Positions 1 through 9,927 of a stretch of DNA of 64,000 nt are shown here, one piece after another. Positions within the stretch are counted from its first letter, which is position 1. Each line of letters opens with the position of its first letter. The position numbers were made by a program, and so were the translations under genes. Source of the DNA: Candidatus Kryptobacter tengchongensis (lineage in GTDB: Bacteria > Bacteroidota > Ignavibacteria > Kryptoniales > Kryptoniaceae); assembly GCA_001485605.1 (NCBI GenBank), contig FAON01000013.1:62001-126000 (forward strand), given 5' to 3'. Below the pieces are notes generated by a model. The model searched no databases and was not told the origin of the DNA. It saw nothing but the letters and a program-made list of their open reading frames with translations.

Positions 1-1870
1 AAACTCTAACATAACCTCTCGTTCGCTTTGTCCTTGGATCACCTATTGCTTCAGCACCAAGGGCGGGATAAAATGGATTAAATCTATCATAAGGGATCTC
101 CGTGTTAAAATTATAACCGTCAACTCTTACACCAACATTTGCAATCATTCCTTCATATTCAAATTTGCTTTGGACATATCCAGCGATATAGTACGGATAT
201 GCTTTGTAATATTCTGCATAACCTGTTCTTGAAATAAAAGCATTTGCTGCAAAGCTTGAAACAGCGCTGTAATATGTGTCCCAATAGTTGAGTTTAAACC
301 CAGCTTTTATTTGTAACCTTGTTGTTATTTGGTTTGTATAATCACCGTAAACGCTCCATGCGTCAGTTCTTGCATCTTGACCGTAAAGTGTCGTAAACGA
401 ATAAACTGTTCTATACCCTTCATCCCATGGACCTGGTGGAATTGACCATACATCATCTCTTAAATAGCTTGGTCTCTGTGGCACAGGCAAAACAAGAACA
501 ATATATCTTTCTCTTGAATGATAAGCTGTCAATTCAAAAAATGAATGTTGATTTATCGCATATGTCCAGGTAAAACTTTGTGTTGTTGTTATCTCATCCC
601 TTGGTGAATCCGTCACGAGGACATATTTCCAAGCACCATCTCTGCCAGCCCAGCGAATATCATCCGAACCAGAAAACAAACCGCCACGATAATATTGATA
701 AAGTCCCATAAGTTTAAATTTATGCTTCGGGATTGGACTCCAAGATAAAGTTAAAGTATAATTTTGATAAATTTGTACCCTTTCAATTGTGGGGATTCTT
801 GTAGGTTTTTCTCTATACTCAGCCGAGATGAAAAATCTAAGAGCCTCTGGACTTGAGCCCAAAGGACCACCGAAACCAAGCAGAAACCTTCTGTAAGAAA
901 GTTTTCTATAATCATAAACGCCAAGTGGGTTTGGTCCGCCATCGGGATTTGGTGAGTGATTTTCAACCCACTTACGCCACATTTTATAAAGCCATTCGTC
1001 TGAGGAATCAGGATACATCCTTTTCCATCCTTCCAAAGTTCCCCATTTTTTCCATTCAACCGTTTCAGGACCATAAAGATAGGGACCCCAGTGGTATTGC
1101 CCTGGTGGTCTATATTCAAATCTTATTTCGCCAGATAATTTTGGACCACCTTCTTTTGTCACAACCTTAACAACACCAGACTGTGCATTTCCATATTCTG
1201 CACTAAAACCACCCGAGATGATTTCCATCTGTGCAACCGCAAGCGGATTATAATCATATTTCCACGAGTTATTTGATTTATCCCAAGCAAAACTATAACC
1301 TGGGACACCTGTATTTGTTGTTATTTGCTCAACACCATTTATCATAAAATTTAACTCATACGCTCCACCACCACGAATGCTATATGTCCCATTTGGATTT
1401 TGAATTATGCCAGCGGTTAATTCAAGAATTTGTTTTAATCCTTCAATCGGGGCACTTTCAATTTCTCTGGCTTCTATATTTACTGATGTTGAAGTTTTAT
1501 CCTTTTCTATAACAGGTCTTTTAGCTTCAACAATTATTGGTTCAACCTCAATCGCGGTTGGCTCAAGCTGAAAATTAACAGTTGTCGTTCTATCAACATA
1601 AACAACAACATCCCGCACTATGACTTTTTTATAACCAACCATGCTTGCGATTAAATTATATCTTCCAGGCGGAACATTAATTATAAAATACTCGCCCTCA
1701 AAATTTGCAGCTGCTCCCATTGTTGTTCCTTCTATTAAAACATTTGCCCCAGGAAGTGGCTCACCAGTTGTTCTATCCGTGATCTTTCCGGAAATTTTTC
1801 CCTTGGGAGTTTGAGATAACGAAACTGATATGATTAAAAGAAGTGAAATTACGACTTTTAAAAATCTCAT
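1..1870 (-). CDS. TonB-dependent outer-membrane receptor (C-terminal end cut by window edge)
   Basis: Open frame from an ATG at 1870 to the window edge, about 623 residues with no stop. I translated it directly. A signal peptide (MRFLKVVISLLLIISVSLSQ) is followed by a carboxypeptidase-regulatory-like beta-sandwich at about 25-110 (GKITDRTTGEPLPGANV), then a TonB plug with the typical EIISGGFSAEYGNAQSGVV stretch, then aromatic-rich barrel strands. Such receptors import bound substrates across the outer membrane using TonB energy; the ligand cannot be told from sequence. The start lies 11 nt after the stop of the secreted propeller gene upstream, so the two are probably co-transcribed. No clear Shine-Dalgarno sequence is seen. 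The remaining barrel strands lie outside the window. Confidence 0.93.
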   Translation of the reverse strand, partial: MRFLKVVISLLLIISVSLSQTPKGKISGKITDRTTGEPLPGANVLIEGTTMGAAANFEGEYFIINVPPGRYNLIASMVGYKKVIVRDVVVYVDRTTTVNFQLEPTAIEVEPIIVEAKRPVIEKDKTSTSVNIEAREIESAPIEGLKQILELTAGIIQNPNGTYSIRGGGAYELNFMINGVEQITTNTGVPGYSFAWDKSNNSWKYDYNPLAVAQMEIISGGFSAEYGNAQSGVVKVVTKEGGPKLSGEIRFEYRPPGQYHWGPYLYGPETVEWKKWGTLEGWKRMYPDSSDEWLYKMWRKWVENHSPNPDGGPNPLGVYDYRKLSYRRFLLGFGGPLGSSPEALRFFISAEYREKPTRIPTIERVQIYQNYTLTLSWSPIPKHKFKLMGLYQYYRGGLFSGSDDIRWAGRDGAWKYVLVTDSPRDEITTTQSFTWTYAINQHSFFELTAYHSRERYIVLVLPVPQRPSYLRDDVWSIPPGPWDEGYRTVYSFTTLYGQDARTDAWSVYGDYTNQITTRLQIKAGFKLNYWDTYYSAVSSFAANAFISRTGYAEYYKAYPYYIAGYVQSKFEYEGMIANVGVRVDGYNFNTEIPYDRFNPFYPALGAEAIGDPRTKRTRGYVRV

Positions 1871-1881
1871 GGCTTTAAATG

Positions 1882-3273
1882 CTATTTTATTAAAACCATT
1901 TTTCTAAATGGCGACTTAAAGTTGTCAACCTCAAGCTGATAATAGTAAACACCACTTGGTAAATTGCCAGCGTCAAAACTTGTGATATGCTTACCGGCTT
2001 TTTGAATTGAATTAACAATTGAAAATAACCTTTGACCAAGTGAATTATAAATGTTTATCCTCACAAAGCCATCTTTTGGAATTTCATAAATAATAGCAGT
2101 TGATGAGTTGAATGGATTTGGATAATTCTGATGAATGTAGAAATTTGATGGGATATTACTTTCTTGACTTACAGAAGTTACCTTTTCAAAAACAAAGGCT
2201 TTTCTTGCGAACATGTCAATCACATAAGCTTTTGATTCATCGGGGCTTAAAGCGACATCGCAAGGTGCGTTGAACGGGGCACCTTCAAGCGTTAAAACTT
2301 CCATTGCAAAATTACCAGCGACTTCAAATGCTTTAACAGTTTGAAATCCAGAATCAGGTCGGCAAACCCATAACCTACCTTTTTTGTCTACATAGATTCC
2401 TGATGGAACAAACCTACCGAGCGCCAGAAAACCAGCAAAATCGGTCAATGCCTGCCCAGTGTAATTTTCTGGCTTAATTTGCGTTCCACCCGTCCAAATT
2501 GCTACATTTCCAGCAGTTGGATTATCTTCTGAACTATTTCTTGATGTGAAAAATGGGGTGTTTGGATTATTATAATCTCCATCAGGTATAACTGCGATAT
2601 CCCGAATTGCATCGGTTCCACTGGGAGAGCGTCCACCTGGACAACTTGAGTAAAACGGCGGTGGAATATAAGCGCCGGGATCTGCAGATCCATCATCTGG
2701 GTTTGTTATTTGTCTACTTGTGAAGTTATAAACTCTTGGAGTAGGTCCTGGATTCCCAGCTTGATATGTCGTCCCAGCATAAACAAAGCTATCCTTAGTT
2801 GCGCTCAAACCAAAAACAAAAGTCCCGTAACCAGATTGTCCAAAATTAAACCCATACCTAATTTTTTGCTCCGAAGACCCGTTCTTAAAATAATCAAGCC
2901 CTGAAACACCAACAGCGCTTACTGAAGCAGGTTGCCTAAAAACAACAAGCACATCATTTTGAATTGTTGTTATACCACGAAGCGAATGAACATTTGTGGT
3001 GTCATTTCTTGCTGTATAATCGTAAACAAGCGTAAAAACATCATCATTTGGTCCAGCCTTCCACAAAGCGTTATGAGCTGATGTATCAGTTGCTTTTGAA
3101 GAAATAACCCAAAGATTACCGCTTGCGTCAACTGCACATAAAAACGGTCTAACATATGCTGTATCACTTGCTGGAAACTCAATTGATTTCTTGTATATCC
3201 ATTGCTCAACTTGAGCAAAAAGGAAAGTTGAGAGGAAAATTAAACCCAAGAAGAAGCTATAAAAAATTCTCAT
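1882..3273 (-). CDS. Secreted beta-propeller-like protein with T9SS sorting domain
   Basis: 463 residues. A signal peptide (about 1-20, ending in FLFAQ) leads into repeats with a propeller look: SGNLWVIS near residue 52, GRLWVCRPDSGF in the middle and SPDESKAYVIDM late. The last 85 or so residues form a type A T9SS sorting domain: QNYPNPFNSSTAI, NIYNSLGQRL, LPSGVYYYQLEV and a closing basic KMVLIK. The protein should cross the inner membrane by Sec and the outer membrane by T9SS, ending up on the surface or outside. No catalytic motif is recognised. It sits just upstream of the TonB receptor in the same direction, which suggests a joint surface role. Confidence 0.85.
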   Translation of the reverse strand: MRIFYSFFLGLIFLSTFLFAQVEQWIYKKSIEFPASDTAYVRPFLCAVDASGNLWVISSKATDTSAHNALWKAGPNDDVFTLVYDYTARNDTTNVHSLRGITTIQNDVLVVFRQPASVSAVGVSGLDYFKNGSSEQKIRYGFNFGQSGYGTFVFGLSATKDSFVYAGTTYQAGNPGPTPRVYNFTSRQITNPDDGSADPGAYIPPPFYSSCPGGRSPSGTDAIRDIAVIPDGDYNNPNTPFFTSRNSSEDNPTAGNVAIWTGGTQIKPENYTGQALTDFAGFLALGRFVPSGIYVDKKGRLWVCRPDSGFQTVKAFEVAGNFAMEVLTLEGAPFNAPCDVALSPDESKAYVIDMFARKAFVFEKVTSVSQESNIPSNFYIHQNYPNPFNSSTAIIYEIPKDGFVRINIYNSLGQRLFSIVNSIQKAGKHITSFDAGNLPSGVYYYQLEVDNFKSPFRKMVLIK

Positions 3274-3382
3274 GGTTGGACTAAAATTTTGTTTTATTTC
3301 GCTTCCAAATTGCAGAAATTTTTCTCAAAAGTCAAGAAATAAAAGAAGAAAAATCAATATATTCAAAAATTCAATTGACGCT

Positions 3383-4291
3383 TCATTTTAACAACTCAAC
3401 TGGAACCCTTGTCCCATATTTAGTTGATAGTGAAATCCGCCAGAAATGTTCATAAATGATTTTTGAAATTTGTGCTATTGTTTCGTCTGCTGATTTTAAA
3501 TTGTAATTGCTCATCACGACTATAACATATGGGTGTCTTGGAAGGAAAACGATACCCCATTCGCAATTGACTCCTTCTATACCTCCTGGTTTATTTGCAA
3601 TCTTAACATCAGGCGGAAGATACTTGTTAAGATTTGCTTCTTTCCCCTTTTTTAAAATTTCAACGGCTTGGTTTGATATTTCTTTGCTAACAACTTCGCC
3701 TTTATAGAGCATTTCCATAAGTTTCATCGCTTCAAATGGCGTTGATAGGTTTTCTTCGCCTCTTGCGGAGGCATCGGGTCTAATCATCTTGCGTTGCAAC
3801 TTTGTCTGTTTTAAGCCAAGTTTCTCAAGCGTTTTATTTACATTTTCCATCCCTACGAGATCAATTAAAATGTTTGTGGCTGTGTTATCACTTACAGTTA
3901 TCATCAAAACCGCAAGGTCATAAATGCTCAACTCTGAAAGACCATCCCCAAATTCTTTAAGCACACCACTTCCGCCGACTTGATATTTCTTCTCAATTTT
4001 AATCTTATCTGTTAATTTAAATTTTCCCTCGCTTGCTTGTTTAAGAACTTCAATTAAAATCGGAATTTTTATCGCGCTACCTTGGGGAAATAAAAAGTTT
4101 TCATTTATCAAAAATGTCTCGCCCGTTACAAGATTCTTAACAGCAACGCCAATGACGCCATTTGATGTATCAGCAATGAACTTTATTTTTTCAAATGTCT
4201 TCCTGTGAAGAACCTCAAGATTTTCTGGCTGTGATATCGTTGATGATTCCAATGAAAGAAATGCGATAATCAAAGCAATAATTTTTTTCAT
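3383..4291 (-). CDS. Class A beta-lactamase-fold serine hydrolase
   Basis: 302 residues with an N-terminal signal-like segment. The three active-site elements of the penicillin-binding/beta-lactamase fold are present: Ser72-x-x-Lys75 (SAIK), Ser134-Asp-Asn136 (SDN) and Lys234-Pro-Gly (KPG in place of KTG). The omega-loop ExxLN glutamate of true class A lactamases is not obvious; that region reads RKMIRPDASARGEENLSTP. The enzyme may be a periplasmic DD-peptidase or esterase relative, or a weak lactamase. Resistance should not be inferred from sequence alone. It follows the symporter gene after 10 nt, so it belongs to the M24 peptidase-symporter transcription unit. Confidence 0.85.
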   Translation of the reverse strand: MKKIIALIIAFLSLESSTISQPENLEVLHRKTFEKIKFIADTSNGVIGVAVKNLVTGETFLINENFLFPQGSAIKIPILIEVLKQASEGKFKLTDKIKIEKKYQVGGSGVLKEFGDGLSELSIYDLAVLMITVSDNTATNILIDLVGMENVNKTLEKLGLKQTKLQRKMIRPDASARGEENLSTPFEAMKLMEMLYKGEVVSKEISNQAVEILKKGKEANLNKYLPPDVKIANKPGGIEGVNCEWGIVFLPRHPYVIVVMSNYNLKSADETIAQISKIIYEHFWRISLSTKYGTRVPVELLK

Positions 4292-4301
4292 TTGGCTAAC
4301 T

Positions 4302-5726
4302 TTAATCTTTATTTTCTACAAATGGCTTCCATTTTTCGGGTGGATCTGGTGGAGTTAGCAAACTAACGATGATTAATACTATAATTGAACCAGCTGCCGA
4401 AGGTAAAACGATGTAATCGGCTTCAAGCAAAGGTTCTTTGCTGAACATATTGATAAGGGTTATGACCAATGTTATCCCCATTCCAGTTGCTATGCTTGCA
4501 ACCCCACCTGCGGTTGTAACTCTCTTCCAAAGAAATGCAGCAAGAAGTGCCGGGGTTAGCCCAGCCCCAATCATCGTATAAGCAGTTAAAGCCATCTGAA
4601 GTACGGTTTGAAATCTCGTCAAAAGAAGATAACCTAAAAAACCTAAAACAACGATCAAAATTCGCTGTAAAGTTATTATTTGTTTATGAGTGGCTTTCGG
4701 ATTTATAAATCTCTGGTAAATGTCCCTCACAAGGTTTGTGCTTGGTGTAAGAAGGAAACTATTTGCAGTTGAAATTATAATTGCCATTGCAGCTACAATA
4801 AGCATTACTCCAACTATTGGTGGAAGCCCAATTTCACCTCCGTGAGTTGCAAGATGTAAAATAACTTTTTCTGATTCTTGAAGTTTGAACTTAACACTTG
4901 CAAAAACCGCCAGAGCTGTGATTGATGTTTCAATTATAATTGTTCCGATGACCCAAAAAATAACAGCCTGTCTTGCTGCTTTGGCGTCTTTCGCGCTGAA
5001 AAATTTTTGATACATACTTGACTCACCTAAAAGAAGGAAAAAAGTTGGAAAGAAAACACCCATAGCCCAGATAAAATCTTTCTTACCAAAAACAGCAAAT
5101 CTATCTGGCGGTAATGTTTCCCTAACCACTGCCCAGCCACCAACATCATTTAAAACTATAGGAACAGCAAGAGCAATCCCTAAAAGCATTAAAGTCCCAT
5201 TGATTATATCCATCGTAACAACTGAAATAAGCCCAGCAAGCGCTGTAAATAAAACCACAAAAACAGCCGTGATTATAATTCCATACTCAATCGGAATCCC
5301 TACGACAAGATTTAATACAAAAGCTCCACCCTTGAACTGATAGCTTGCAATCGTCACATAAGCGATAACTATTGTTATAGTTCCAAGTATTCTTGCCCAC
5401 TTGTTATATCTTTGTTCAAGTATATCAGGCATTGTATACTGAGCAATTTTCCTGACCCTTCCAGCAAGGAAATATACAATTACAATAGCAACCCATGCCC
5501 CTGCTGATAACCACAATTCTGAAAAACCAACTCTATAAGCAAGACCTGCACCAGCGATTATACTTCCAGAGCCAATCCAAGTTGCAAGCAATGTCCCAAC
5601 AAGCTTATAAACAGGGGTTGTTCTTCCAGCGACCATGAAATCATCTTGAGTTTTAACAGCTTTTGTCTTATAAATACCAACCGCAAGTAAAAGCCCCAGA
5701 TAAATGAGTATAGCGTAAAGAAACAT
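4302..5726 (-). CDS. Sodium:solute symporter (SSS family)
   Basis: 474 residues, almost entirely hydrophobic, with about 13 membrane segments. The N-terminus has the SSS pattern: a first helix, then DDFMVAGRTTPVY and the glycine-rich ATWIGSGSIIAGAGLAYR stretch found near the sodium site in PutP/SGLT-like carriers. A later TPALLAAFLWKRVT segment also fits. It imports a small solute with sodium across the inner membrane. The substrate is not determined. A dipeptidase-like M24 enzyme directly upstream (19 nt) suggests an amino acid or peptide-derived substrate, which is inference. Confidence 0.9.
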   Translation of the reverse strand: MFLYAILIYLGLLLAVGIYKTKAVKTQDDFMVAGRTTPVYKLVGTLLATWIGSGSIIAGAGLAYRVGFSELWLSAGAWVAIVIVYFLAGRVRKIAQYTMPDILEQRYNKWARILGTITIVIAYVTIASYQFKGGAFVLNLVVGIPIEYGIIITAVFVVLFTALAGLISVVTMDIINGTLMLLGIALAVPIVLNDVGGWAVVRETLPPDRFAVFGKKDFIWAMGVFFPTFFLLLGESSMYQKFFSAKDAKAARQAVIFWVIGTIIIETSITALAVFASVKFKLQESEKVILHLATHGGEIGLPPIVGVMLIVAAMAIIISTANSFLLTPSTNLVRDIYQRFINPKATHKQIITLQRILIVVLGFLGYLLLTRFQTVLQMALTAYTMIGAGLTPALLAAFLWKRVTTAGGVASIATGMGITLVITLINMFSKEPLLEADYIVLPSAAGSIIVLIIVSLLTPPDPPEKWKPFVENKD

Positions 5727-5745
5727 TCCAACTCCTATTTTATTT

Positions 5746-6927
5746 TTAATAAATTAACACAAGTTCCTCCTGTTCCCTTCCAGTTATCAAAGCTTTCTTT
5801 TCAGAATTGATATAAACATTCACTTCAGATCTCACCCCCATTTTTCCAGGGATGTAAACTCCCGGTTCAAGAGAGAAAAGTGAACCAGGGACAAGTTTTC
5901 TCAAATCCTTTGTTTCAAAATTATCAATGTTTGCGCCATTCCCATGAACATTTTCTCCAATTGAATGACCAGTGCGATGTGTAAAAAATTCACCATATCC
6001 TCTTTCCTGAATATATTTCCTTGCAACTTCATCAACTTCCCAACCAGCGACATCTTGATTTTTACTTAAACGATTTTGTAAAAACGCCAATGCTTCCCTC
6101 CTTGCATCTCTTACGATGTGAAAGATTTTAACATATTCTTCTGGCGGGTCATCGCCTATAAACGCGCACCATGTGATATCATAAAAGATTGCACCAGGTT
6201 GATTTTTCTTCGCCCATAGGTCAATTAAAAGCTTATCGCCCGGCTTTATTTCCCTTGTATTTTCAGGGGTTGGATAAAAGTGTGGATTTGCTGGATGGTC
6301 ATTAACCCCAACAATTGGCGGATCTTCATCAGATGTCAAACCTTTATCATGAAATCTTTTCAATATAAATTGTTGAATTTCGTATTCAGTTTTATATTTT
6401 CCGTTTCTAACAGCTTTTCTAATTTCTTCAAAAGCCTCATCAAGTGTCTCATCAACGAGCTTCCCTGCTTCAAAATGTGTTTTAATTGTCTCTTCATCAA
6501 TTAAAGCTTCAAAAATCTGAACAAGGTCTGCCGATGAAACAACTTCATGACCAAAACTTTTCACAAGCTCAATTGTCCCAGCATCCACAATTGAAATATA
6601 TGGAATTGAATTAAACGGGGAATATTGCATTGCGATTTTTTTAGGCATCCCAAGAATTTCTTTTAATCTTTCGTGCAATTCACGCCAACCTGAATAATAA
6701 AATTTTTCTCCTGGTAAAGAATCAAGTTTATCAGGTTCAACCCTATGGACAAGTTTTATTGGCTTACCTTCCTTCGGGATGAAATAAAACCATCTCCTTG
6801 TAGCAAGTCCAGACATTGAAAGTCCAAGAATTTTCATCCCTATTTTATCCCTGTTATGGAAATCATAAAAAAGCCATCCATCAAGTCCAAACTCATGAAG
6901 CGTTTTTTGAATTTTTTCAATCTTCAT
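5746..6927 (-). CDS. M24 family metallopeptidase (Xaa-Pro aminopeptidase-like)
   Basis: 393 residues. It has an N-terminal creatinase-like domain (about 1-145) and a C-terminal pita-bread catalytic domain. All five metal ligands of the M24 fold can be placed: Asp236 (LLIDLWAK), Asp250 (FYDITW), His321 (HRTGHSIG), Glu354 (SLEPGVY) and Glu368 (RSEVNVY). No signal peptide is present, so it should act in the cytoplasm on small peptides, possibly Xaa-Pro substrates. It is the first gene of a unit with a symporter and a serine hydrolase. The catalytic fold is secure; substrate preference is not. Confidence 0.9.
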   Translation of the reverse strand: MKIEKIQKTLHEFGLDGWLFYDFHNRDKIGMKILGLSMSGLATRRWFYFIPKEGKPIKLVHRVEPDKLDSLPGEKFYYSGWRELHERLKEILGMPKKIAMQYSPFNSIPYISIVDAGTIELVKSFGHEVVSSADLVQIFEALIDEETIKTHFEAGKLVDETLDEAFEEIRKAVRNGKYKTEYEIQQFILKRFHDKGLTSDEDPPIVGVNDHPANPHFYPTPENTREIKPGDKLLIDLWAKKNQPGAIFYDITWCAFIGDDPPEEYVKIFHIVRDARREALAFLQNRLSKNQDVAGWEVDEVARKYIQERGYGEFFTHRTGHSIGENVHGNGANIDNFETKDLRKLVPGSLFSLEPGVYIPGKMGVRSEVNVYINSEKKALITGREQEELVLIY

Positions 6928-6954
6928 TTTGAACTCAAATTATATTTTTTTCAT

Positions 6955-6992
6955 ATTAAAAGTAAAATAAAGTAGCGGGGCAAAAGCCCCGC
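6955..6992 (-). terminator. Rho-independent terminator after fumC
   Basis: A perfect 7-bp GC stem, GCGGGGC/GCCCCGC, occupies 6975-6992 with an AAAA loop. On the minus strand it is followed by a T-rich run (ACTTTATTTTACTTTTAAT). It starts 8 nt beyond the fumC stop and separates fumC from the M24 peptidase unit. Confidence 0.85.
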
Positions 6993-6999
6993 TGATAGA

Positions 7000-8418
7000 T
7001 CAACCACCACCTGACACACCTGCAACAAATCCTCCTTCGGTCATCTTTTTAATGTCAAGCACTTTATCTAACTCATCTTCCTTCATCCACCCAAGTTCAA
7101 GCACAACTTCACGAATCGTTTTATTTTCAGCCATCGCTTTTTTAACGATTTGTGCAGCTTTATCATAGCCAAGATGTGGCGTAAGCGCAGTTGCAAGAAT
7201 TGCATTTTGCCCAGCAAGTCGCTCCATATGCTCTTTATTTGCCACAATTCCGTTTATACATTTATCAACGAAAACATCACTAACATTTGATAGAATTGTA
7301 ATTGACTCCAAAAGGTTTCGTGCAATGACAGGAAGAGCAACATTAAGCTCAAAGTTTCCAGATGAGCCAGCTAAAGTTATAACTGAATCATTCCCAATTA
7401 CCTGCATTGATACCATAATAACCGCCTCCGGGATAACAGGATTAATCTTCCCTGGCATTATTGACGAACCAGGTTGAAGCGCCGGAAGACGGATTTCAGC
7501 AAGACCCGCTTGAGGACCTGAATTCATCCATCTTAAATCATTCGCAATTTTGTAAAGAGCAACTGCAAGTGCTTTTAATGCACCGCTTAATTCAACAGCT
7601 GTATCCATTGATGCCTGTGCTGAAAAGTGATTCCTCGTTTCTCTAAAAGGTATCCCTGTTTCTTGAGCAAGTGCTTCAGCGATTCTTTTTCCAAATTCCG
7701 GGTGGGTATTGATTCCGGTTCCAACCGCTGTGCCACCAAGTGCAAGTTCATACAATCTGGGTAGTACGGCGTTAATTCTCTCAATTGCAAGCTCAATCTG
7801 TGCTGCATAACCTGAAAATTCCTGCCCAAGTCGCACGGGCATTGCATCCATAAGGTGCGTTCTCCCAGTTTTTACAATATCATCAAACTCTTTAGATTTT
7901 TCCAAAAGTGCCTTATGAAGCTTTTGAAGCGAAGGTAAAAGTTGCTCTTTAATTGCTATTGCTGCTGAAATGTGAATACAAGCCGGGATCACATCGTTTG
8001 AAGATTGCCCAAGATTAACATGATCGTTTGGATGAACAACACTTTTTTCACCCCTCTTCGCCCCAAGGATCTCACAAGCACGATTTGCTATAACCTCATT
8101 TGCATTCATGTTAGTTGATGTACCAGAACCCGTTTGAAAAATATCAAGCGGAAAGTGTTCATCAAGTTTTCCTTCAATGACTTCCCTTGCAGCTTCCATT
8201 ATTGCTTTTGCTTTTGCCTCGTCAAGTAAACCAAGCTCATGGTTAACCTTAGCTGCACAGTATTTAACAAGCCCAATTGCTTTAATAAATGTCCTTGGAA
8301 ATCTTATCCCACTTATCGGGAAGTTTTCAACAGCCCTTTGTGTTTGTGCCCCCCATAATGCCCAGGTTGGGACTTTAACCTCACCAAGTGCGTCTTTTTC
8401 AATTCTGAAGTCGGACAT
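7000..8418 (-). CDS. fumC: Class II fumarate hydratase
   Basis: 472 residues, full length for the iron-independent family. It interconverts fumarate and L-malate in the TCA cycle in the cytoplasm. Signatures are TGSGTSTNMNANE at 96-108, the catalytic-His region TGRTHLMDAMP around His188, and the fumarase/aspartase signature GSSIMPGKINP at 317-327. The stretches SGNFELNV and ALTPHLGYDKAA favour fumarase over aspartase. NPVIPE after the signature also occurs in aspartases, so a small doubt remains. The C-terminal tail is Gly-rich. The gene ends in its own terminator and appears monocistronic. Confidence 0.93.
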   Translation of the reverse strand: MSDFRIEKDALGEVKVPTWALWGAQTQRAVENFPISGIRFPRTFIKAIGLVKYCAAKVNHELGLLDEAKAKAIMEAAREVIEGKLDEHFPLDIFQTGSGTSTNMNANEVIANRACEILGAKRGEKSVVHPNDHVNLGQSSNDVIPACIHISAAIAIKEQLLPSLQKLHKALLEKSKEFDDIVKTGRTHLMDAMPVRLGQEFSGYAAQIELAIERINAVLPRLYELALGGTAVGTGINTHPEFGKRIAEALAQETGIPFRETRNHFSAQASMDTAVELSGALKALAVALYKIANDLRWMNSGPQAGLAEIRLPALQPGSSIMPGKINPVIPEAVIMVSMQVIGNDSVITLAGSSGNFELNVALPVIARNLLESITILSNVSDVFVDKCINGIVANKEHMERLAGQNAILATALTPHLGYDKAAQIVKKAMAENKTIREVVLELGWMKEDELDKVLDIKKMTEGGFVAGVSGGG

Positions 8419-8487
8419 TTTTGTTCTCCTCCTTACTTTTTATTTTGTGCTTTTGTAATTAAAATTTTGAAAATAAAATTGAAAAAT

Positions 8488-9924
8488 TCAAATCCTCCGC
8501 CGAAGATTAACAGCAACAGAAAAATAAACAACTGAAAACAAAATTCCAGACAGAACAAACCTTAAAATTACATCTTGAATTATCAAACTCACACTATAGC
8601 AAAAAAATGCCACCAACAAAGAGAAAACAAAAATAAGCATCATAAATTTTAATGGCAATATTTCAAACAGTCCTATTCCCCCAAGGGCTTTTGAGATAAA
8701 AAATAACATGATAAACGCTTCAATATATGTTGAGGCTACAACAGCAATAGCAGGACCTATCAAACCAAAAATTTTGACAAGAATTAATCCAAGAGCTAAG
8801 TTGAAAATCAAATCAAAGAATGAAACAAGCATATAAATTTTCTGTTTTCCAAGAGCCGAAAGTATTGAACTATAAACAAGAATTCTTACAGGAAGGAAAA
8901 AAAGATAAATTCTAAAAATGCCAACGCTTTCAAGATATTTTTCCGAGAAAAGAATAACGATGAATTCCCTTGAAAAAAATAAAAGAAAAGAAAAAGAAGG
9001 AAATATGAAAAGCGAAGTTAAACGCACAACATCTTTTATAAGTTGAACAACATCGGAATTCTTGCCAGCACTATATAATTTGCTTATCTCTGGAAAAATC
9101 ACCGATGCAAATGAGCTTGTAATTAACGGAACAATTGGCAATTCCTTTGCCCCAATAGTATAAGTTGCGTAAAAATCACCTGAAAAATTATTTGCAATTA
9201 TATACTTATCAACTTGCCTTGAAATTAAGGCGCTTATATGCCCAACTATAAGTGGAATCGTGAAAAGTAAAACCTCTTTAAAAGTTAAAAACATTTCATC
9301 CAACTTAAAGCCTTTTAAACCCCTGCCGAAAAATTTGTTTATAAGACACCAGGTATAAATGAACCGAACAATTGAAATAACTGAAAGCCCTGAAAAAATA
9401 AAAGATATTTTCTCACCAAGCGCTATCGCAAGAATGATAACGCCTATATAAGCGATTACATTCAGACCTGTGATTATAAAAAGTTTCCTAAACTTACCTT
9501 TCAAAATAAGAATTGCATCAAGAATTAAAGAAGGAAAAGAGAAAAATAGAAAAAATGCAAAGGACGGGAAATCTTCGTAAAATTTAGGATTGTTAATAAA
9601 CCTTGCTATTTCAAACCTTAACAGAAAAATGAAAAGTGTGAGCACAAAGCCGACAACTGACAAAAACCAGAAAATGCCTGTTATATATTCACCTGCGTTC
9701 TCCTTTGAACCAAGAAAATAAACTGAACTGGTGAAAGCAAAAGAGACAATTGGGAAAAAAGTGTTAAAAACAAGCCAGAATTGATCATAAGAGGCAAATT
9801 CAGATTTTGAAAGGTATCTCGCAAGGATGGCGGTGATCAACAAAAGCCCAAACCAATTGATAATCCTTGATAAACTCACAAATCCAGCTTTTTTAATAAT
9901 TGTCAAGTTCTCTCCAGAGCTCAT
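8488..9924 (-). CDS. Oligosaccharide/lipopolysaccharide flippase-like membrane protein
   Basis: 478 residues with about 12-14 hydrophobic helices, beginning with the Wzx-like pattern AGFVSLSRIINWFGLLLITAILARYLSKSEFASYDQFW. It belongs to the MOP/polysaccharide-biosynthesis exporter fold, which flips lipid-linked sugars across the inner membrane. The gene starts 3 nt after the FemAB-like transferase ends, so the two form a tight pair. No glycosyltransferases lie next to it, so the cargo (O-antigen, capsule or another lipid-linked precursor) is open. Confidence 0.83.
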   Translation of the reverse strand: MSSGENLTIIKKAGFVSLSRIINWFGLLLITAILARYLSKSEFASYDQFWLVFNTFFPIVSFAFTSSVYFLGSKENAGEYITGIFWFLSVVGFVLTLFIFLLRFEIARFINNPKFYEDFPSFAFFLFFSFPSLILDAILILKGKFRKLFIITGLNVIAYIGVIILAIALGEKISFIFSGLSVISIVRFIYTWCLINKFFGRGLKGFKLDEMFLTFKEVLLFTIPLIVGHISALISRQVDKYIIANNFSGDFYATYTIGAKELPIVPLITSSFASVIFPEISKLYSAGKNSDVVQLIKDVVRLTSLFIFPSFSFLLFFSREFIVILFSEKYLESVGIFRIYLFFLPVRILVYSSILSALGKQKIYMLVSFFDLIFNLALGLILVKIFGLIGPAIAVVASTYIEAFIMLFFISKALGGIGLFEILPLKFMMLIFVFSLLVAFFCYSVSLIIQDVILRFVLSGILFSVVYFSVAVNLRRRI

Positions 9925-9927
9925 AGG

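Noticed and set aside
751-1119. Reading frame of 122 codons on the minus strand inside the TonB receptor
   Set aside because: It is an alternate frame of the receptor gene, whose own frame reads through with receptor motifs.
3383-4291. Beta-lactamase resistance gene
   Set aside because: The fold and SxxK, SDN, KPG motifs are present, but the omega-loop glutamate motif is not clear, so true lactamase activity is not claimed.
9126-9144. Second sigma-54-like match TTGGCAATTCCTTTGCC on the plus strand
   Set aside because: It lies within the flippase coding region and points away from any gene start.
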